64,000 bases of DNA from Polaromonas jejuensis NBRC 106434. Lineage in GTDB: Bacteria; Pseudomonadota; Gammaproteobacteria; Burkholderiales; Burkholderiaceae_C. This document shows positions 55,042-64,000 of this stretch, piece after piece; the first letter of the stretch is position 1; each line of letters opens with the position of its first letter. Location of the stretch: the NCBI RefSeq assembly GCF_001598235.1, contig NZ_BCYO01000022.1, forward strand, positions 1-64,000, read 5' to 3'. The translations under genes were made by a program, and so were the position numbers. The notes under the pieces were generated by a model, which was given only the letters and a program-made list of their open reading frames with translations, searched no databases and was not told where the DNA came from.

Positions 55042-55145
55042 ATTCCTCATCAAATCAGGCTGCAGCCCGCATTGAACGTGCGCAAACAGCTATTTATTTT
55101 GTAGCAACCACCCATTCCCGCTGAACCCGACTTTCCGGCCCGCCC

Positions 55146-57029
55146 TTGTCTTCAATGCCCCTTTCTTCATCCCCTCCGACGCCGCTGGACGTGCTGGGCC
55201 AGGTCTTTGGCTACAGCCACTTTCGCGGCCCGCAGGCGGCCATCGTCGAGCATGTGGTGCAGGGCGGCGACGCGCTGGTGCTGATGCCCACGGGCGGCGG
55301 CAAGTCGCTGTGCTACCAGATCCCGGCCATCGTGCGGCAAAACGCCGGCCACGGCGTGACGGTGGTGATCTCGCCGCTGATCGCGCTGATGCACGACCAG
55401 GTGGGTGCGCTGCACGAAGCCGGCGTGGCGGCGGCGTTCCTGAATTCGACGCAAAGCTTTGAAGAGAGCAGCGACATTGAGCAGCAACTGCTGCGCAACG
55501 AGCTGACCCTGCTCTACGCCGCCCCCGAGCGCATCAACACGCCGCGCATGCGCGGCCTGCTGGCCTCGCTGAACGAGCGCGGCCGGCTCAGCCTGTTTGC
55601 GATCGACGAAGCGCACTGCGTGAGCCAGTGGGGCCATGACTTCCGGCCCGAGTACCGCAGTTTGAGCCTGCTGCACGAAACCTTTCCGGACGTGCCGCGC
55701 ATCGCGCTGACGGCCACGGCCGATGCGCTGACGCGGCAGGACATGATCGAGCGGCTCAAGCTGGAAGACGCGCACCAGTTTGTCAGCAGCTTTGACCGCC
55801 CCAACATCCGCTACACCATCGTCGAGAAGACCGATGCCACACGCCAGCTCTTGCGCTTCATAGAAACCGAGCACCAGGGCGAGGCCGGCATCGTGTATTG
55901 CCAGTCCAGAAAGCGCGTGGAGGAAATCGCAGGCACCCTGCAGGACGCCGGCATCAAGGCGCTGGCCTACCACGCCGGTCTCGACGCGGCCCTGCGCCAG
56001 CAGCGCCAGGACCGTTTCCTGCGCGAGGAAGATCTGGTGATGGTGGCCACGATTGCCTTCGGCATGGGCATAGACAAGCCCGACGTGCGCTTTGTCGCGC
56101 ACCTGGACATGCCGAAAAACATAGAGGGCTATTACCAGGAAACCGGCCGGGCAGGCCGCGATGGCCAGAGCGCCAACGCCTGGATGGTGTACGGCCTGCA
56201 GGACGTGGTGAACCAGCGCCGCATGATAGACACCAGCGAGACCGCGAGCGAAGAGTTCAAGCAGGTGATGCGCGGCAAGCTCGATGCCCTCTTGAGCCTG
56301 GCCGAAGACACACGCTGCCGCCGCGTCAGCCTGCTGCACTATTTCGGCGAAGACAGTCAGCCCTGCGGAAACTGCGACAACTGCTTAAGCCCGCCGGCCG
56401 TCTGGGAAGCGACAGAAGCAGCCCGCAAGATGCTCAGCTGCATCTACCGCGTGCAGCAGGCCAGCGGCATCAGCTTTGGCGCCGGCCACATCATGGACAT
56501 CCTGCGCGGCAAGGCCACCGAAAAAGTCGTGCAGTACGGCCATGACAAGCTCAGCACCTTCGGCATTGGCGCCGAGCTGGGCGAGGCGCAGTGGCGCAGC
56601 GTGCTGCGGCAGCTGATTGCCAAGAACACGGTGCGCGTGGATACCGAAGCCTACAGCACGCTGCAGCTGCTGCCCGACGCGCGCCAGGTGCTCAAGGGCG
56701 AGGTCAGCGTGGTGCTGCGCGCCCAGGCCCTGGGCAGCAAACCCGACCGCCGCAAGCGCGAAACCAAAACCTCCGTCAAGGGCCTGGCCGAGGCCACCCT
56801 CAACGCCGGTGCGCTGGAACGGCTGGCCCGCCTCAAGGCCTGGCGCGCCGAGGTGGCGCGCGAACACAACCTGCCGGCCTTTGTGATTTTTCACGATGCG
56901 ACGCTGCGCGCCATTGCCGAGCGGGCCCCGCTCACCCTGCAAGACCTGGAAGGCATCAGCGGCATGGGCGTGAAGAAGCTGCAGGCTTACGGCGCCGAGG
57001 TGCTTCGGGTTTGCAACGCCGAAACCTGA
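55146..57029 (+). CDS. recQ: ATP-dependent DNA helicase RecQ
   Basis: A 627-residue 3'-5' helicase for recombination and fork repair. Motif [13 protein letters not shown], the DEAH box and aromatic-rich loop in [19 protein letters not shown], and motif [15 protein letters not shown]. The RQC zinc site is CGNCDNC near residue 415. A C-terminal HRDC domain ([20 protein letters not shown]) ends the protein. Length fits E. coli RecQ (609). Downstream at about 57,052-57,069 is a GC-rich hairpin without a T-run. Confidence 0.95.
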   Translation: MSSMPLSSSPPTPLDVLGQVFGYSHFRGPQAAIVEHVVQGGDALVLMPTGGGKSLCYQIPAIVRQNAGHGVTVVISPLIALMHDQVGALHEAGVAAAFLNSTQSFEESSDIEQQLLRNELTLLYAAPERINTPRMRGLLASLNERGRLSLFAIDEAHCVSQWGHDFRPEYRSLSLLHETFPDVPRIALTATADALTRQDMIERLKLEDAHQFVSSFDRPNIRYTIVEKTDATRQLLRFIETEHQGEAGIVYCQSRKRVEEIAGTLQDAGIKALAYHAGLDAALRQQRQDRFLREEDLVMVATIAFGMGIDKPDVRFVAHLDMPKNIEGYYQETGRAGRDGQSANAWMVYGLQDVVNQRRMIDTSETASEEFKQVMRGKLDALLSLAEDTRCRRVSLLHYFGEDSQPCGNCDNCLSPPAVWEATEAARKMLSCIYRVQQASGISFGAGHIMDILRGKATEKVVQYGHDKLSTFGIGAELGEAQWRSVLRQLIAKNTVRVDTEAYSTLQLLPDARQVLKGEVSVVLRAQALGSKPDRRKRETKTSVKGLAEATLNAGALERLARLKAWRAEVAREHNLPAFVIFHDATLRAIAERAPLTLQDLEGISGMGVKKLQAYGAEVLRVCNAET

Positions 57030-57127
57030 TCATCCGGCGCCTTCTTGCACGGGGTTCCGGCCCGGAACCGGCCTGATCAGCGCAGAAAGCGCATCGCTTC
57101 GCGGTGCTCAAGCCTGGCGCGCCAGCG

Positions 57128-58183
57128 TCAGACTGTGGCCACCGGCGTCACCGGTGAGCCCACGGCCCCCGGCAGGTCCAGCGGCGGCGCTGTGAGCAGA
57201 AAGCGGTGACGGCCGTTCACGCGCAACCATTTCGCCAGCGGCGTGAGGCGCCAGAGTTCGCCCAGGTGAATGCCGAGCTTGACCAGGCAATGCTGGTGCA
57301 GCGGCAACACGCTGCAGCAAGGGTCATCCCTGCGCGCCGGAAACTCTTCCACCGCTAGGTTGTCGGCCGCGATGGCGGCCAGGCCACTGTCGGTGATCCA
57401 TTGCAGCAGGCGCTCGTCGTGCCCGTCCAGCGCGGCGCCGGTGCGCGCGAGCACGGCCGCGTCGGGCTGGCCGCGCATGTCCAGCAAAGCCTCGGCGTAG
57501 CCGGTGTGGAGGCACAGCATGTCGCCGGGGCGCATCTCGATGCCGTCGGCGTCCAGCATGCGGCGCAGCCCGTCGTAACCGACGAGCGTGCGGCCGGGAC
57601 CGAAATGCGCCTGCAGGTCGATCATCACCGCCACGCCCTGTACACCGGTGCGCGCAAGCCGCTCAATGCCCAGCGCCTGCGCGCCGCTGGTGCTGGCGAA
57701 GGGCGCGGCCTCGGGGCCGATGCCGCAGCCCTCCACGCCGGCCGGTGCACGCATGTCGGCGGCCGAGTAGCCGTTGTAGTAGCGCGTCTCGGGCAGGCCG
57801 TCGCCGTCGGCGTCGAAGCGGGTGCCGGCATGCGCCAGGCTGTCCCACTGCGTCGAGTACTGCAGGTGGAGGATCGCCAGGTCGTCCGACAGCACATCGG
57901 GCCGGCCGTCGTTGAGCAGGCAGTTGAAGTTGACCCGGCCCTGGCGCAGCGTGGGCCGCAACACCGGCGGCAGGCGGTTGGCGTTGAGCGCGGTCCCGCC
58001 GGGGATGTCCAGCGGCAGGCTCAGGCTGAAGGTGCGGCCCGTGCGCACCTCGCGCACGCCTTCGAGCACTTTCCCGGGCGTGACGAGGTTCATGCGGCCG
58101 ATCTGGTCGTCGGCGCCGAACTCGCCCCAGTTGGCGCCTTCGGGACGGCGCCGCCAGCGCGGGTTTTCGGCGGGAGCGGACAT
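57128..58183 (-). CDS. cyclase-family (kynurenine formamidase-like) hydrolase
   Basis: A 351-residue metal-dependent hydrolase of the cyclase family. The typical HxGTHxD motif is seen in relaxed form in QWDSLAHAGTRFDADG; acidic and His residues follow in DMLCLHTGYAE. It starts on the last bases of the upstream Bug gene (TGATG). In other bacteria related enzymes open cyclic or amide intermediates in aromatic or alicyclic degradation. It is the last gene in the acyl-CoA cluster. Confidence 0.85.
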   Translation of the reverse strand: MSAPAENPRWRRRPEGANWGEFGADDQIGRMNLVTPGKVLEGVREVRTGRTFSLSLPLDIPGGTALNANRLPPVLRPTLRQGRVNFNCLLNDGRPDVLSDDLAILHLQYSTQWDSLAHAGTRFDADGDGLPETRYYNGYSAADMRAPAGVEGCGIGPEAAPFASTSGAQALGIERLARTGVQGVAVMIDLQAHFGPGRTLVGYDGLRRMLDADGIEMRPGDMLCLHTGYAEALLDMRGQPDAAVLARTGAALDGHDERLLQWITDSGLAAIAADNLAVEEFPARRDDPCCSVLPLHQHCLVKLGIHLGELWRLTPLAKWLRVNGRHRFLLTAPPLDLPGAVGSPVTPVATV

Positions 58184-59172
58184 CAGTTCAGCACCGCGCC
58201 GGACACCTTCACGCGCTCGGCCTGGCGCACGCGGTCCTGTTCCAGGAACGCGGCGTATTCAGCCGGCGTGGAGCCGTGCAGCACGTACGAGAATGGGTCC
58301 ACGTACTTGGCGCGGAAGTCCGGCGTGTTCAGGATGCGGCGGGCATCGGCGGCGATCTTGGCGACCACGGCGTCAGGCGTGCCCTTGGACGCGGCGATGC
58401 CGATGTTGAAGCGCGCCTGGATGTCCTTCACGCCCGACTCCTCGAAGGTCGGCACATTGGGCAGCGCGGCCAGGCGGTGCGGTGCGGAGACCACCAACGC
58501 CTTCATGGTGCCGGCCTTGACGTACGGCTCCACCACCGGCACGGCCAGCGCGGAGGCCTGCACGATGTTGGCGATGAGGTCGGGAATCGTTGGCGCCGCG
58601 CCCTTGTAGGGCACGTGGTTCAGCGTGATGCCTTCGTTCTTGGCCAGCATGGCCATCGGCAGGTGCGAGATGCCGCCAGCGCCGCCCGATCCATAGGCCA
58701 GCGGCTGGTTGCTCGACTTGCGCGCGAGATCGATGAATTCCTTGATGTTGCTGACCGGCAGCGACTTGGGCACGGCGATGGCGAGCGGTACCTCGACCAG
58801 GCGCGTCACGGGTACGAGGTCGCGCGTGGGCGAATACGGCAGGTTGGCGTAGAGATGCTGGTTCATGGTCAGCGCAGATTCGGTGGCGGCCAGCAGCGTG
58901 TAGCCATCGCCGGGCGCCTTGGCCACGAAGTCGGCCGCGATAATCTCGTTGGCTCCAGGCTTGTTGTCGACGATCACGGGCTGCTTCCACTCGTCCTGCA
59001 GCGCGCGGCCGAGGGCGCGCACCAGGCCGTCCACGGGCCCGCCGGCTGCGTAGGGCACGACAAAGCGCACGGTCTTGGATGGATAAGGCGCCGCCGGCTG
59101 CGCCAGGGTCATGCCGGCGGACAGAGCGGCGAGTGCGCCCAGCACGAGGCGGCGTGTGTATCGGACTTTCAT
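58183..59172 (-). CDS. Bug/TctC-family solute-binding protein
   Basis: A 329-residue receptor with a signal peptide (LGALAALSAGMTLAQPAAPY). VRFVVPYAAGGPVDGLVRAL and IVDNKPGANEIIAADFVAKA are typical family segments. It lies in the acyl-CoA degradation operon, implying that the pathway substrate, an organic acid, is its ligand. The 163 bases upstream to the CoA-transferase gene hold no gene. Confidence 0.9.
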   Translation of the reverse strand: MKVRYTRRLVLGALAALSAGMTLAQPAAPYPSKTVRFVVPYAAGGPVDGLVRALGRALQDEWKQPVIVDNKPGANEIIAADFVAKAPGDGYTLLAATESALTMNQHLYANLPYSPTRDLVPVTRLVEVPLAIAVPKSLPVSNIKEFIDLARKSSNQPLAYGSGGAGGISHLPMAMLAKNEGITLNHVPYKGAAPTIPDLIANIVQASALAVPVVEPYVKAGTMKALVVSAPHRLAALPNVPTFEESGVKDIQARFNIGIAASKGTPDAVVAKIAADARRILNTPDFRAKYVDPFSYVLHGSTPAEYAAFLEQDRVRQAERVKVSGAVLN

Positions 59173-59335
59173 TGGCTTATCTCCTGATATCTTTAAGTTG
59201 ATTCAAACTTCAGTGGCCAAGCTCATGCGGGCGAGCTTGACCAATGAACGGGTACTGTCCGCACCAGCGCCAGGCGCTCGCGGCGTTTCCTCACGGCCGA
59301 TCCAGCCGGCCCAGTCGCCATGGATCTTCTCCATC

Positions 59336-60589
59336 TCACCCTCCCACGGTCGGGTCGCGCCCGGGCCCGGCCACCAGGCCCGCGTCATGCAGGCGGCCGA
59401 TGGCCGCGCCATCCAGGCCCAGCACCTCGTGCAGCACCTCGTCGGTGTGCGTGCCCAGCAGCGCGGCCGGCGCGGTGGGCTCGCGCTCCAATGCAGGTAC
59501 CCGCACGGCCGCGCCGGCGGCGATGTGGTTGCCGATGCCGGGCGTGTCGATCCGCTCGAACACTGGGTTGGTCGCGGCATTCACTCGCGGATCGCCGGCC
59601 AGCAGGTCGCCCACGGTGCTGTAGCGGCCCCAGGTGGCCTTGTGCACGTCCAGCTCGCGCTCGGCCTGCTCACGCGTGCGCGCGGCGAACCAGGGCTCGA
59701 CCAGCTCGGCGATGGCGTCGCGCGCCTCAAAGCGCACCGCCTCGTCCGACAGGTCGAGACCGGTGCGCTGCTCCAGCGCTTTCACGCCCTCGGCAATGCC
59801 GCAGGCGCTGACCAGTCCCTTCCACTGCCCGGCCGAGATGGCCGCGACCATGAGGCGCTGCCCGTCGGCGGTGCCGAAGTCGCGGCCGAAGGCGCCGTAG
59901 AGGTGGTTGCCGATCGAGGGCCGCTCTTGCTGCAGCAGTTCGGCCTCGGCCAGCACGCCCAGGTGCGATAGCGTGCTGAATGCCGTATCGGAGAGCGCGA
60001 GCTTGAGTTCGGCGCCCTCGCCGGTGCGGCGGCGCCGGTCCACCGCGGCGACGACGGCGAACGCGGCCTGGTAGGCGCAGGCGATGTCCCAGGCCGGCAG
60101 CACGTGGTTCACCGGCCGCTCGGCCGAGCCGCCGCCCGTCACCAGCGGGTAGCCGGTGGCGCAGTTGACGGTGTAGTCCACCGCCGTGCTGCCGTCGCCG
60201 TTGCCCTGGATGGTGCAGCTGATGACGTCGGCGCGGCGCGCGGCCAGCACCTCGTGCGCGAGCCAGGGCGTGCCGATGTTGGTGAGCAGCACGCCGGCCT
60301 CGGGGCCGGGTGCGGCAGCCAGCGCCTGGATCAGCTCGCGGCCCTCGGGCCGGCGCAGGTCGATGGCGATGGAGCGCTTGCCCTTGTTGAGCGCGGTCCA
60401 GTAGAGGCTGCGGCCCCTGCCATCGGGGTGCGGCATCCGCGGCATGCGCGCGTAGTCGATGCCGCCGCCTATCATGTCCACGCGGATCACGTCGGCGCCG
60501 AACTGCGCCAGCGTCAGGCCCGCGAGCGGCGCGGCGATGAAGGCCGAGCTCTCGACGACGCGCAGGCGGTTGAGGAAAGGGTAGGTCAT
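59336..60589 (-). CDS. CaiB/BaiF-family CoA transferase (class III)
   Basis: A 417-residue enzyme that moves CoA between acyl acids. The N-terminal LRVVESSAFIAAPLAGLTLA and the catalytic Asp in LPAWDIACAYQAAFAV match the family, as does LNKGKRSIAIDLRRPEG. It would activate the pathway substrate. Preceded 16 bases earlier by the thiolase gene. Confidence 0.9.
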   Translation of the reverse strand: MTYPFLNRLRVVESSAFIAAPLAGLTLAQFGADVIRVDMIGGGIDYARMPRMPHPDGRGRSLYWTALNKGKRSIAIDLRRPEGRELIQALAAAPGPEAGVLLTNIGTPWLAHEVLAARRADVISCTIQGNGDGSTAVDYTVNCATGYPLVTGGGSAERPVNHVLPAWDIACAYQAAFAVVAAVDRRRRTGEGAELKLALSDTAFSTLSHLGVLAEAELLQQERPSIGNHLYGAFGRDFGTADGQRLMVAAISAGQWKGLVSACGIAEGVKALEQRTGLDLSDEAVRFEARDAIAELVEPWFAARTREQAERELDVHKATWGRYSTVGDLLAGDPRVNAATNPVFERIDTPGIGNHIAAGAAVRVPALEREPTAPAALLGTHTDEVLHEVLGLDGAAIGRLHDAGLVAGPGRDPTVGG

Positions 60590-60605
60590 GCGCGGCGCTC
60601 CGGCT

Positions 60606-61802
60606 TCAGGCGCGCTCGAACACGGCTGCGATGCCCTGCCCGCCGCCGATGCACATGGTCTCCAGCCCGTAGCGCGCGCCGCGCCGCTGCATCTCGCGCA
60701 GCAGCGAGGTCATGATGCGCACACCGGTGGCCCCCACCGGATGCCCCAGCGAGATGCCCGAGCCGTTGACGTTGAAGCGCTCGGGGTCGTTCCAGCCCCA
60801 ACCCTTGGCGCAGGCGAGGGCCTGGCAGGCAAAGGCTTCGTTGAGTTCGACCAGCCCCATGTCGTCGAAGCCCAGGCCGTTGCGGGCGAACAGCTTCTTG
60901 ACCGCCGGCACCGGGCCGATGCCCATGTGCGAGGGCTCGCAGCCCGCCGCGGCCCAGCTGTGCAGGTAGCCGATGGGCGTGAGGCCGAGTGCTTCGAGCT
61001 TGTCCTCGGCCACGATCAGGCAGGCGGCCGCCGCGTCGTTCTGCTGGCAGGCATTGCCGGCGGTGACGGTGCCGTCCTTCATGATGGGCTTGAGCTTCGC
61101 AAGCTGTTCGAGCGTCAGGTCGGCGCGGATGCCCTCGTCGCGGTCCACGACCACCGCATCGCCCTTGCGCTGCGGCACGCTGACCGGCACGACTTCCCCG
61201 ACGAACTTGCCCGAGGCCCATGCCGCTGCGGCGCGCTGGTGGCTGCGCAGCGCGAAGGCATCGGCCTCCTCGCGGCTGATGCCGTAGTCGCGCGCCAGGT
61301 TCTCGGCAGTCTCGATCATCCCTGAGATGCGGCCGAAGCGCGATTCGGGCTGCGAGCGCTCGCGGCCGCGCTCCAGCCGGTCGTGGAACTTGACAGTGCC
61401 GGCGCGCTTGCCCCAGCGCATGTCGGTGGTGTAGTACTCGACATTGCTCATGCTCTCGACGCCGCCGGCCATCACCACGTCGGCCGCGCCGGTCTGCACC
61501 ATCATCGCGGCGGTGGCGATGGCCTGCAGGCCGCTGCCGCAGCGGCGGTCCAGCTGCATGCCCGCGACCTCGATCGGGAAGCCCGCCTGCAGCGCGACCC
61601 AGCGGCCGGTACAGGGCACCTCGCCGTTGGCATAGGAATGCGCGAAGACCACGTCCTCGATGCGGGCCGGGTCCAGCCCGGTTTGTGCCACGACGGCGCG
61701 GGCGACGATGGCGCCCAGTTCTTCGACGGGCACGCTGCGCAGGCTGCCGCCGAAGGCGGCTATGGGCGTGCGCAGGGGGGAGACGATGGCGGCTCGTTTC
61801 AT
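60606..61802 (-). CDS. acetyl-CoA acyltransferase (thiolase)
   Basis: Start at MKRAAIVSPLRTPIAAFGG (61,802), 398 residues, typical for thiolase II; the frame is open further upstream but not family-like. The acyl-binding Cys is in LDRRCGSGLQAI, with VELNEAFACQALA, SGISLGHPVGATG and the final Cys in CIGGGQGIAAVF. It cleaves 3-oxoacyl-CoA or makes acetoacetyl-CoA. It begins 4 bases after the enoyl-CoA hydratase stop. Confidence 0.95.
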   Translation of the reverse strand: MKRAAIVSPLRTPIAAFGGSLRSVPVEELGAIVARAVVAQTGLDPARIEDVVFAHSYANGEVPCTGRWVALQAGFPIEVAGMQLDRRCGSGLQAIATAAMMVQTGAADVVMAGGVESMSNVEYYTTDMRWGKRAGTVKFHDRLERGRERSQPESRFGRISGMIETAENLARDYGISREEADAFALRSHQRAAAAWASGKFVGEVVPVSVPQRKGDAVVVDRDEGIRADLTLEQLAKLKPIMKDGTVTAGNACQQNDAAAACLIVAEDKLEALGLTPIGYLHSWAAAGCEPSHMGIGPVPAVKKLFARNGLGFDDMGLVELNEAFACQALACAKGWGWNDPERFNVNGSGISLGHPVGATGVRIMTSLLREMQRRGARYGLETMCIGGGQGIAAVFERA

Positions 61803-61806
61803 GGGT

Positions 61807-62631
61807 TCACTCTTTCGTGTTGTGCAAAGCGTTGGGAAAACGCGGCGTCTCTTTGGCCAAAAAGGCGCGCACGCCTTCCTGCGATTCGGCGGAGGTGAAG
61901 ACGCGTTCGGACAGCGGCAGCGCGGCGGCAATGGCCGCGTCTTCCGCCATGTCGAACGTCAAGTCAATGGCCTGCTTGCACAGCGCCAGCGCCAGCGGAG
62001 GGCGCTGCGCCAGCGTGACGGCGATGGCCAGAGCGGCCTCCAGCGCCGTGCCCTTCGGCACCACGCGGTTGACGAGGCCCCAGGCCTGGGCCGTAGCCGC
62101 GTCGATCGGGTCGCCCAGGAACATCATTTCCTTGGCGCGGCCTTCGCCCACGCGGCGCGTCACGCGCACCGGGCCGCCGCTGCCGGGAAAGACGCCAAGC
62201 TTGATTTCTGGCAGCGCGAAGCGCGCCGTCTCGTCGGCCACGATGAGGTCGCAGCAGACGGCGATCTCCAGTCCGCCGCCAAAGGCCAGGCCGTTGACGG
62301 CGGCCACGGTGGGCTTGGGAAAATCGTCGAGACGCCCGAACACTTCGTGCTGCAGCGCGAGCTTCTCGGGAACGATGCGCCCTGGCGCCATCAGCGGCTG
62401 GAACTCGGCGATGTCCGAACCCGCGCAGAAGGCGCGCGTGCCGGCGCCGGTGAGCACCACGGCGCGCACTGCGGCGTCGACTTCCAGTGCGTTGAGCGCG
62501 CGGCCCAGCGCCTCGGTCAGGCCGCGGAACACGACATTGAGCGGCGGGTTGTCCAGCGTGAGCACGGCCACGCCGTCGTCCTGCACGCTGCAGCGCACCG
62601 GGCCTTGCGTGATTTCAACCATAACGGCCAC
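61807..62631 (-). CDS. enoyl-CoA hydratase/isomerase family protein
   Basis: About 271-274 residues of the crotonase fold; start at 62,631 or MVEITQGPVRCSVQD (62,622). Oxyanion-hole segments are TRAFCAGSDIAEF and NGLAFGGGLEIAVC. The catalytic-loop region FALPEIKLGVFPGSGG keeps a Glu. It hydrates or isomerises an enoyl-CoA intermediate. It overlaps the SDR gene by 8-17 bases. Confidence 0.93.
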   Translation of the reverse strand: MAVMVEITQGPVRCSVQDDGVAVLTLDNPPLNVVFRGLTEALGRALNALEVDAAVRAVVLTGAGTRAFCAGSDIAEFQPLMAPGRIVPEKLALQHEVFGRLDDFPKPTVAAVNGLAFGGGLEIAVCCDLIVADETARFALPEIKLGVFPGSGGPVRVTRRVGEGRAKEMMFLGDPIDAATAQAWGLVNRVVPKGTALEAALAIAVTLAQRPPLALALCKQAIDLTFDMAEDAAIAAALPLSERVFTSAESQEGVRAFLAKETPRFPNALHNTKE

Positions 62632-63364
62632 CAGTCACGTGCAGCACTTCGCCGGTGATGAAGCTCGCGCGCTCCGAGGCCAGGAAGGCCACGGCGTTGG
62701 CAATGTCCGTCGGCATGCCTACGCGCTTGATCGGCTGCATCTGCACTGCGCGCTCCTTGATGGTCTCGTAGGTCGGCAGGGCCTGCACCATCTCGGTCTC
62801 CATGAAGCCGGGCGCGACACAGTTTACGGTGATGCCGTAGCGTCCCTCCTCGATCGCCAGCGCCTTGGCCATGCCGATCAGGCCGGCCTTGGCGGCGGAG
62901 TAGTTGGCCTGCGTCGGGTTGCCGAAATGTGCGCGCGAGCTGATGTTGATGACCCGGCCCCAACCCTGTTCGATGAATTTCGGCATCACGGCCTTGGTGG
63001 CGAGGAAGGCGCCCTTGAGCATGACTTCCATCACCAGGTCCCAGTCTTCCTCGCTCATCTTCACGAGGTACTTGTCGCGCGGGAAGCCGGCGTTGTTGAC
63101 CAGGATGTGCACGCCACCGAAGTGGGCGATGGTTTCGGCCACCAGGCGCTGCACCTCGGCGCCCTTGGTGATGTCGGCGACGATGCAGTGCGCCTGCAGG
63201 CCATCCGCGCGCAGCGCTGCGACCGTGGCTTCGGCCTGTTCGTGCAGGATATCGGTAACGACGACCTTCACGCCCTCTTCGGCGAGACGCCGCGCGGTAG
63301 CCGCGCCCAGACCGCGCGCCGAGCCGGTGACGATGGCGACCTTGTCCTTGATGCCCAGATCCAT
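62615..63364 (-). CDS. short-chain dehydrogenase/reductase, FabG-like
   Basis: A 249-residue classical SDR. The Rossmann glycine motif is VTGSARGLGAATAR, and the catalytic Ser-Tyr-Lys lie in INISSRAHFGNPTQANYSAAKAG region; VNNAGFPRDKYLV is the NNAG motif. It would oxidise a 3-hydroxyacyl-CoA to 3-oxoacyl-CoA between hydratase and thiolase in this operon. Confidence 0.93.
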   Translation of the reverse strand: MDLGIKDKVAIVTGSARGLGAATARRLAEEGVKVVVTDILHEQAEATVAALRADGLQAHCIVADITKGAEVQRLVAETIAHFGGVHILVNNAGFPRDKYLVKMSEEDWDLVMEVMLKGAFLATKAVMPKFIEQGWGRVINISSRAHFGNPTQANYSAAKAGLIGMAKALAIEEGRYGITVNCVAPGFMETEMVQALPTYETIKERAVQMQPIKRVGMPTDIANAVAFLASERASFITGEVLHVTGGRYG

Positions 63365-63395
63365 GGATGCTCCTTAGTGTTGGTGTGTTGGCTGC

Positions 63396-64000
63396 TCAAT
63401 CGTTGAGGTCCACGCGGCCCGCGTCGAGCACGACCCCGCCGCGCTCCAGCGCCGTGGTGCGCAGCGAGACGACCTTGGCGTCGCGCCACAACTCGGTACG
63501 CAGCGTCTCGCCCGGCAGCACGGGCGCTGTGAAGCGCACGCGCATGCCGGCCACCCGGGCGGCCTCGTAGCCCAGCAGGGTGCGCAGCACCGCGTGCATC
63601 GCCACGCCCATGGTGCACATGCCGTGCAGGATGGGGCGCGAGAAACCGGCAGCCTGCGCCACGGCCGGGTCTGCGTGCAGCGGATTGGCGTCGCCGCTCA
63701 GGCGGTAGATGAGCGCCGCTTGCGGCAGCGTGGGCAGGTCGCACACGGCGTCCGGTACGCGCTGCGGCACCGCATGCGGCGCGGGAAGTGGTGCGCCGAA
63801 AGCGGCCGTGCCAGCACGCTCGGCAAAGCCGCCATCGCCGCGCAGCATCACGGTCTGCGTGACGGTGGCCAGCAGCCCGCCGCTGGCGGCGTCACGCACC
63901 GTGCGCTGCTGCACCATGATCGCGCCCTTGGCAGTACCCTTGTCGTGCAGCGCCACCACGCGGTTGTCTCCCAACACGCGGCCTTCGGTCGGCAGCGGCC
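63396..64000 (-). CDS. MaoC-family hydratase, cut by the window edge
   Basis: The frame is still open at position 64,000 (TEGRVLGDNRVVALH), so the N-terminal part is outside the window. The C-terminal hot-dog domain has the hydratase-2 motif in LSGDANPLHADPAVAQAAGF and RPILHGMCTMGVAMH. It hydrates an enoyl-CoA in the same operon, 31 bases before the SDR gene. A Met at 63,977 is probably internal. Confidence 0.9.
   Translation of the reverse strand, partial: PLPTEGRVLGDNRVVALHDKGTAKGAIMVQQRTVRDAASGGLLATVTQTVMLRGDGGFAERAGTAAFGAPLPAPHAVPQRVPDAVCDLPTLPQAALIYRLSGDANPLHADPAVAQAAGFSRPILHGMCTMGVAMHAVLRTLLGYEAARVAGMRVRFTAPVLPGETLRTELWRDAKVVSLRTTALERGGVVLDAGRVDLND

Noticed and set aside
57052..57069. 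GC-rich palindrome after recQ as a terminator
   Set aside because: GGTTCCGGCCCGGAACC pairs well but has no T-run on either strand, so a rho-independent terminator is not supported.

Overview
The window looks like chromosome of a betaproteobacterium of the Burkholderiales, most likely Comamonadaceae (Polaromonas-like). This is inference from the many Bug/TctC-type periplasmic solute-binding proteins, a Burkholderia-type porin, methionine synthase encoded as two separate genes, and a probable S-adenosylhomocysteine riboswitch in front of metH. No rRNA, tRNA or CRISPR array was seen.

The left half (about 1-34,300) is an accessory island that ends inside a 5'-truncated comM/yifB gene. It holds a frameshifted GHKL-ATPase/PD-(D/E)XK nuclease-like gene, an SOS mutagenesis cluster (SRAP-umuD-umuC), dispersed repeats and many gene scraps. 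Two related mobile elements are embedded in it. Each carries three overlapping tyrosine-recombinase genes plus a small coiled-coil protein, the layout known from GInt islands (ginABCD) and distantly from Tn554. Element A (about 4,869-25,790) sits inside the SRAP gene: both ends carry the same 9-bp core, and joining the two flanks restores the SRAP reading frame exactly. Its cargo is mainly an iron-acquisition operon: OprB-type porin, secreted beta-propeller-like protein, Tat-exported Dyp peroxidase EfeB, and the ferric ABC transporter FbpABC, behind a Fur-box-like site. It also carries two complete IS3-family insertion sequences and remnants of Tn3, IS1380 and aceE genes. Element B (about 28,632-34,304) is almost only the gin operon, and its 3' end abuts comM. 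Both gin operons are preceded by a small, translationally coupled gene of a zinc-finger/primase-like type; the copy in element B is frameshifted.

The right half (about 34,300-64,000) reads as ordinary, high-GC core and catabolic chromosome. The cobalamin-binding module of methionine synthase (36,727-39,573, behind the riboswitch) and the homocysteine-binding module (53,477-54,529) lie 13.9 kb apart. Between them are a beta-propeller protein, a TctD/TctE two-component system with a Bug protein, an NMT1/SsuA-like binding protein, a porin, a rearrangement scar made of three gene or promoter fragments, two more Bug proteins, and an inositol-catabolism pair iolB-iolC with a divergent RpiR-type regulator. 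Then come a rhodanese protein, RecQ helicase, and a leftward operon for acyl-CoA degradation (MaoC hydratase, SDR, enoyl-CoA hydratase, thiolase, CoA transferase, Bug protein, cyclase) that runs off the right edge.

The most interesting material is the pair of nested gin-type islands, their shared extra gene, and the iron-uptake cargo.
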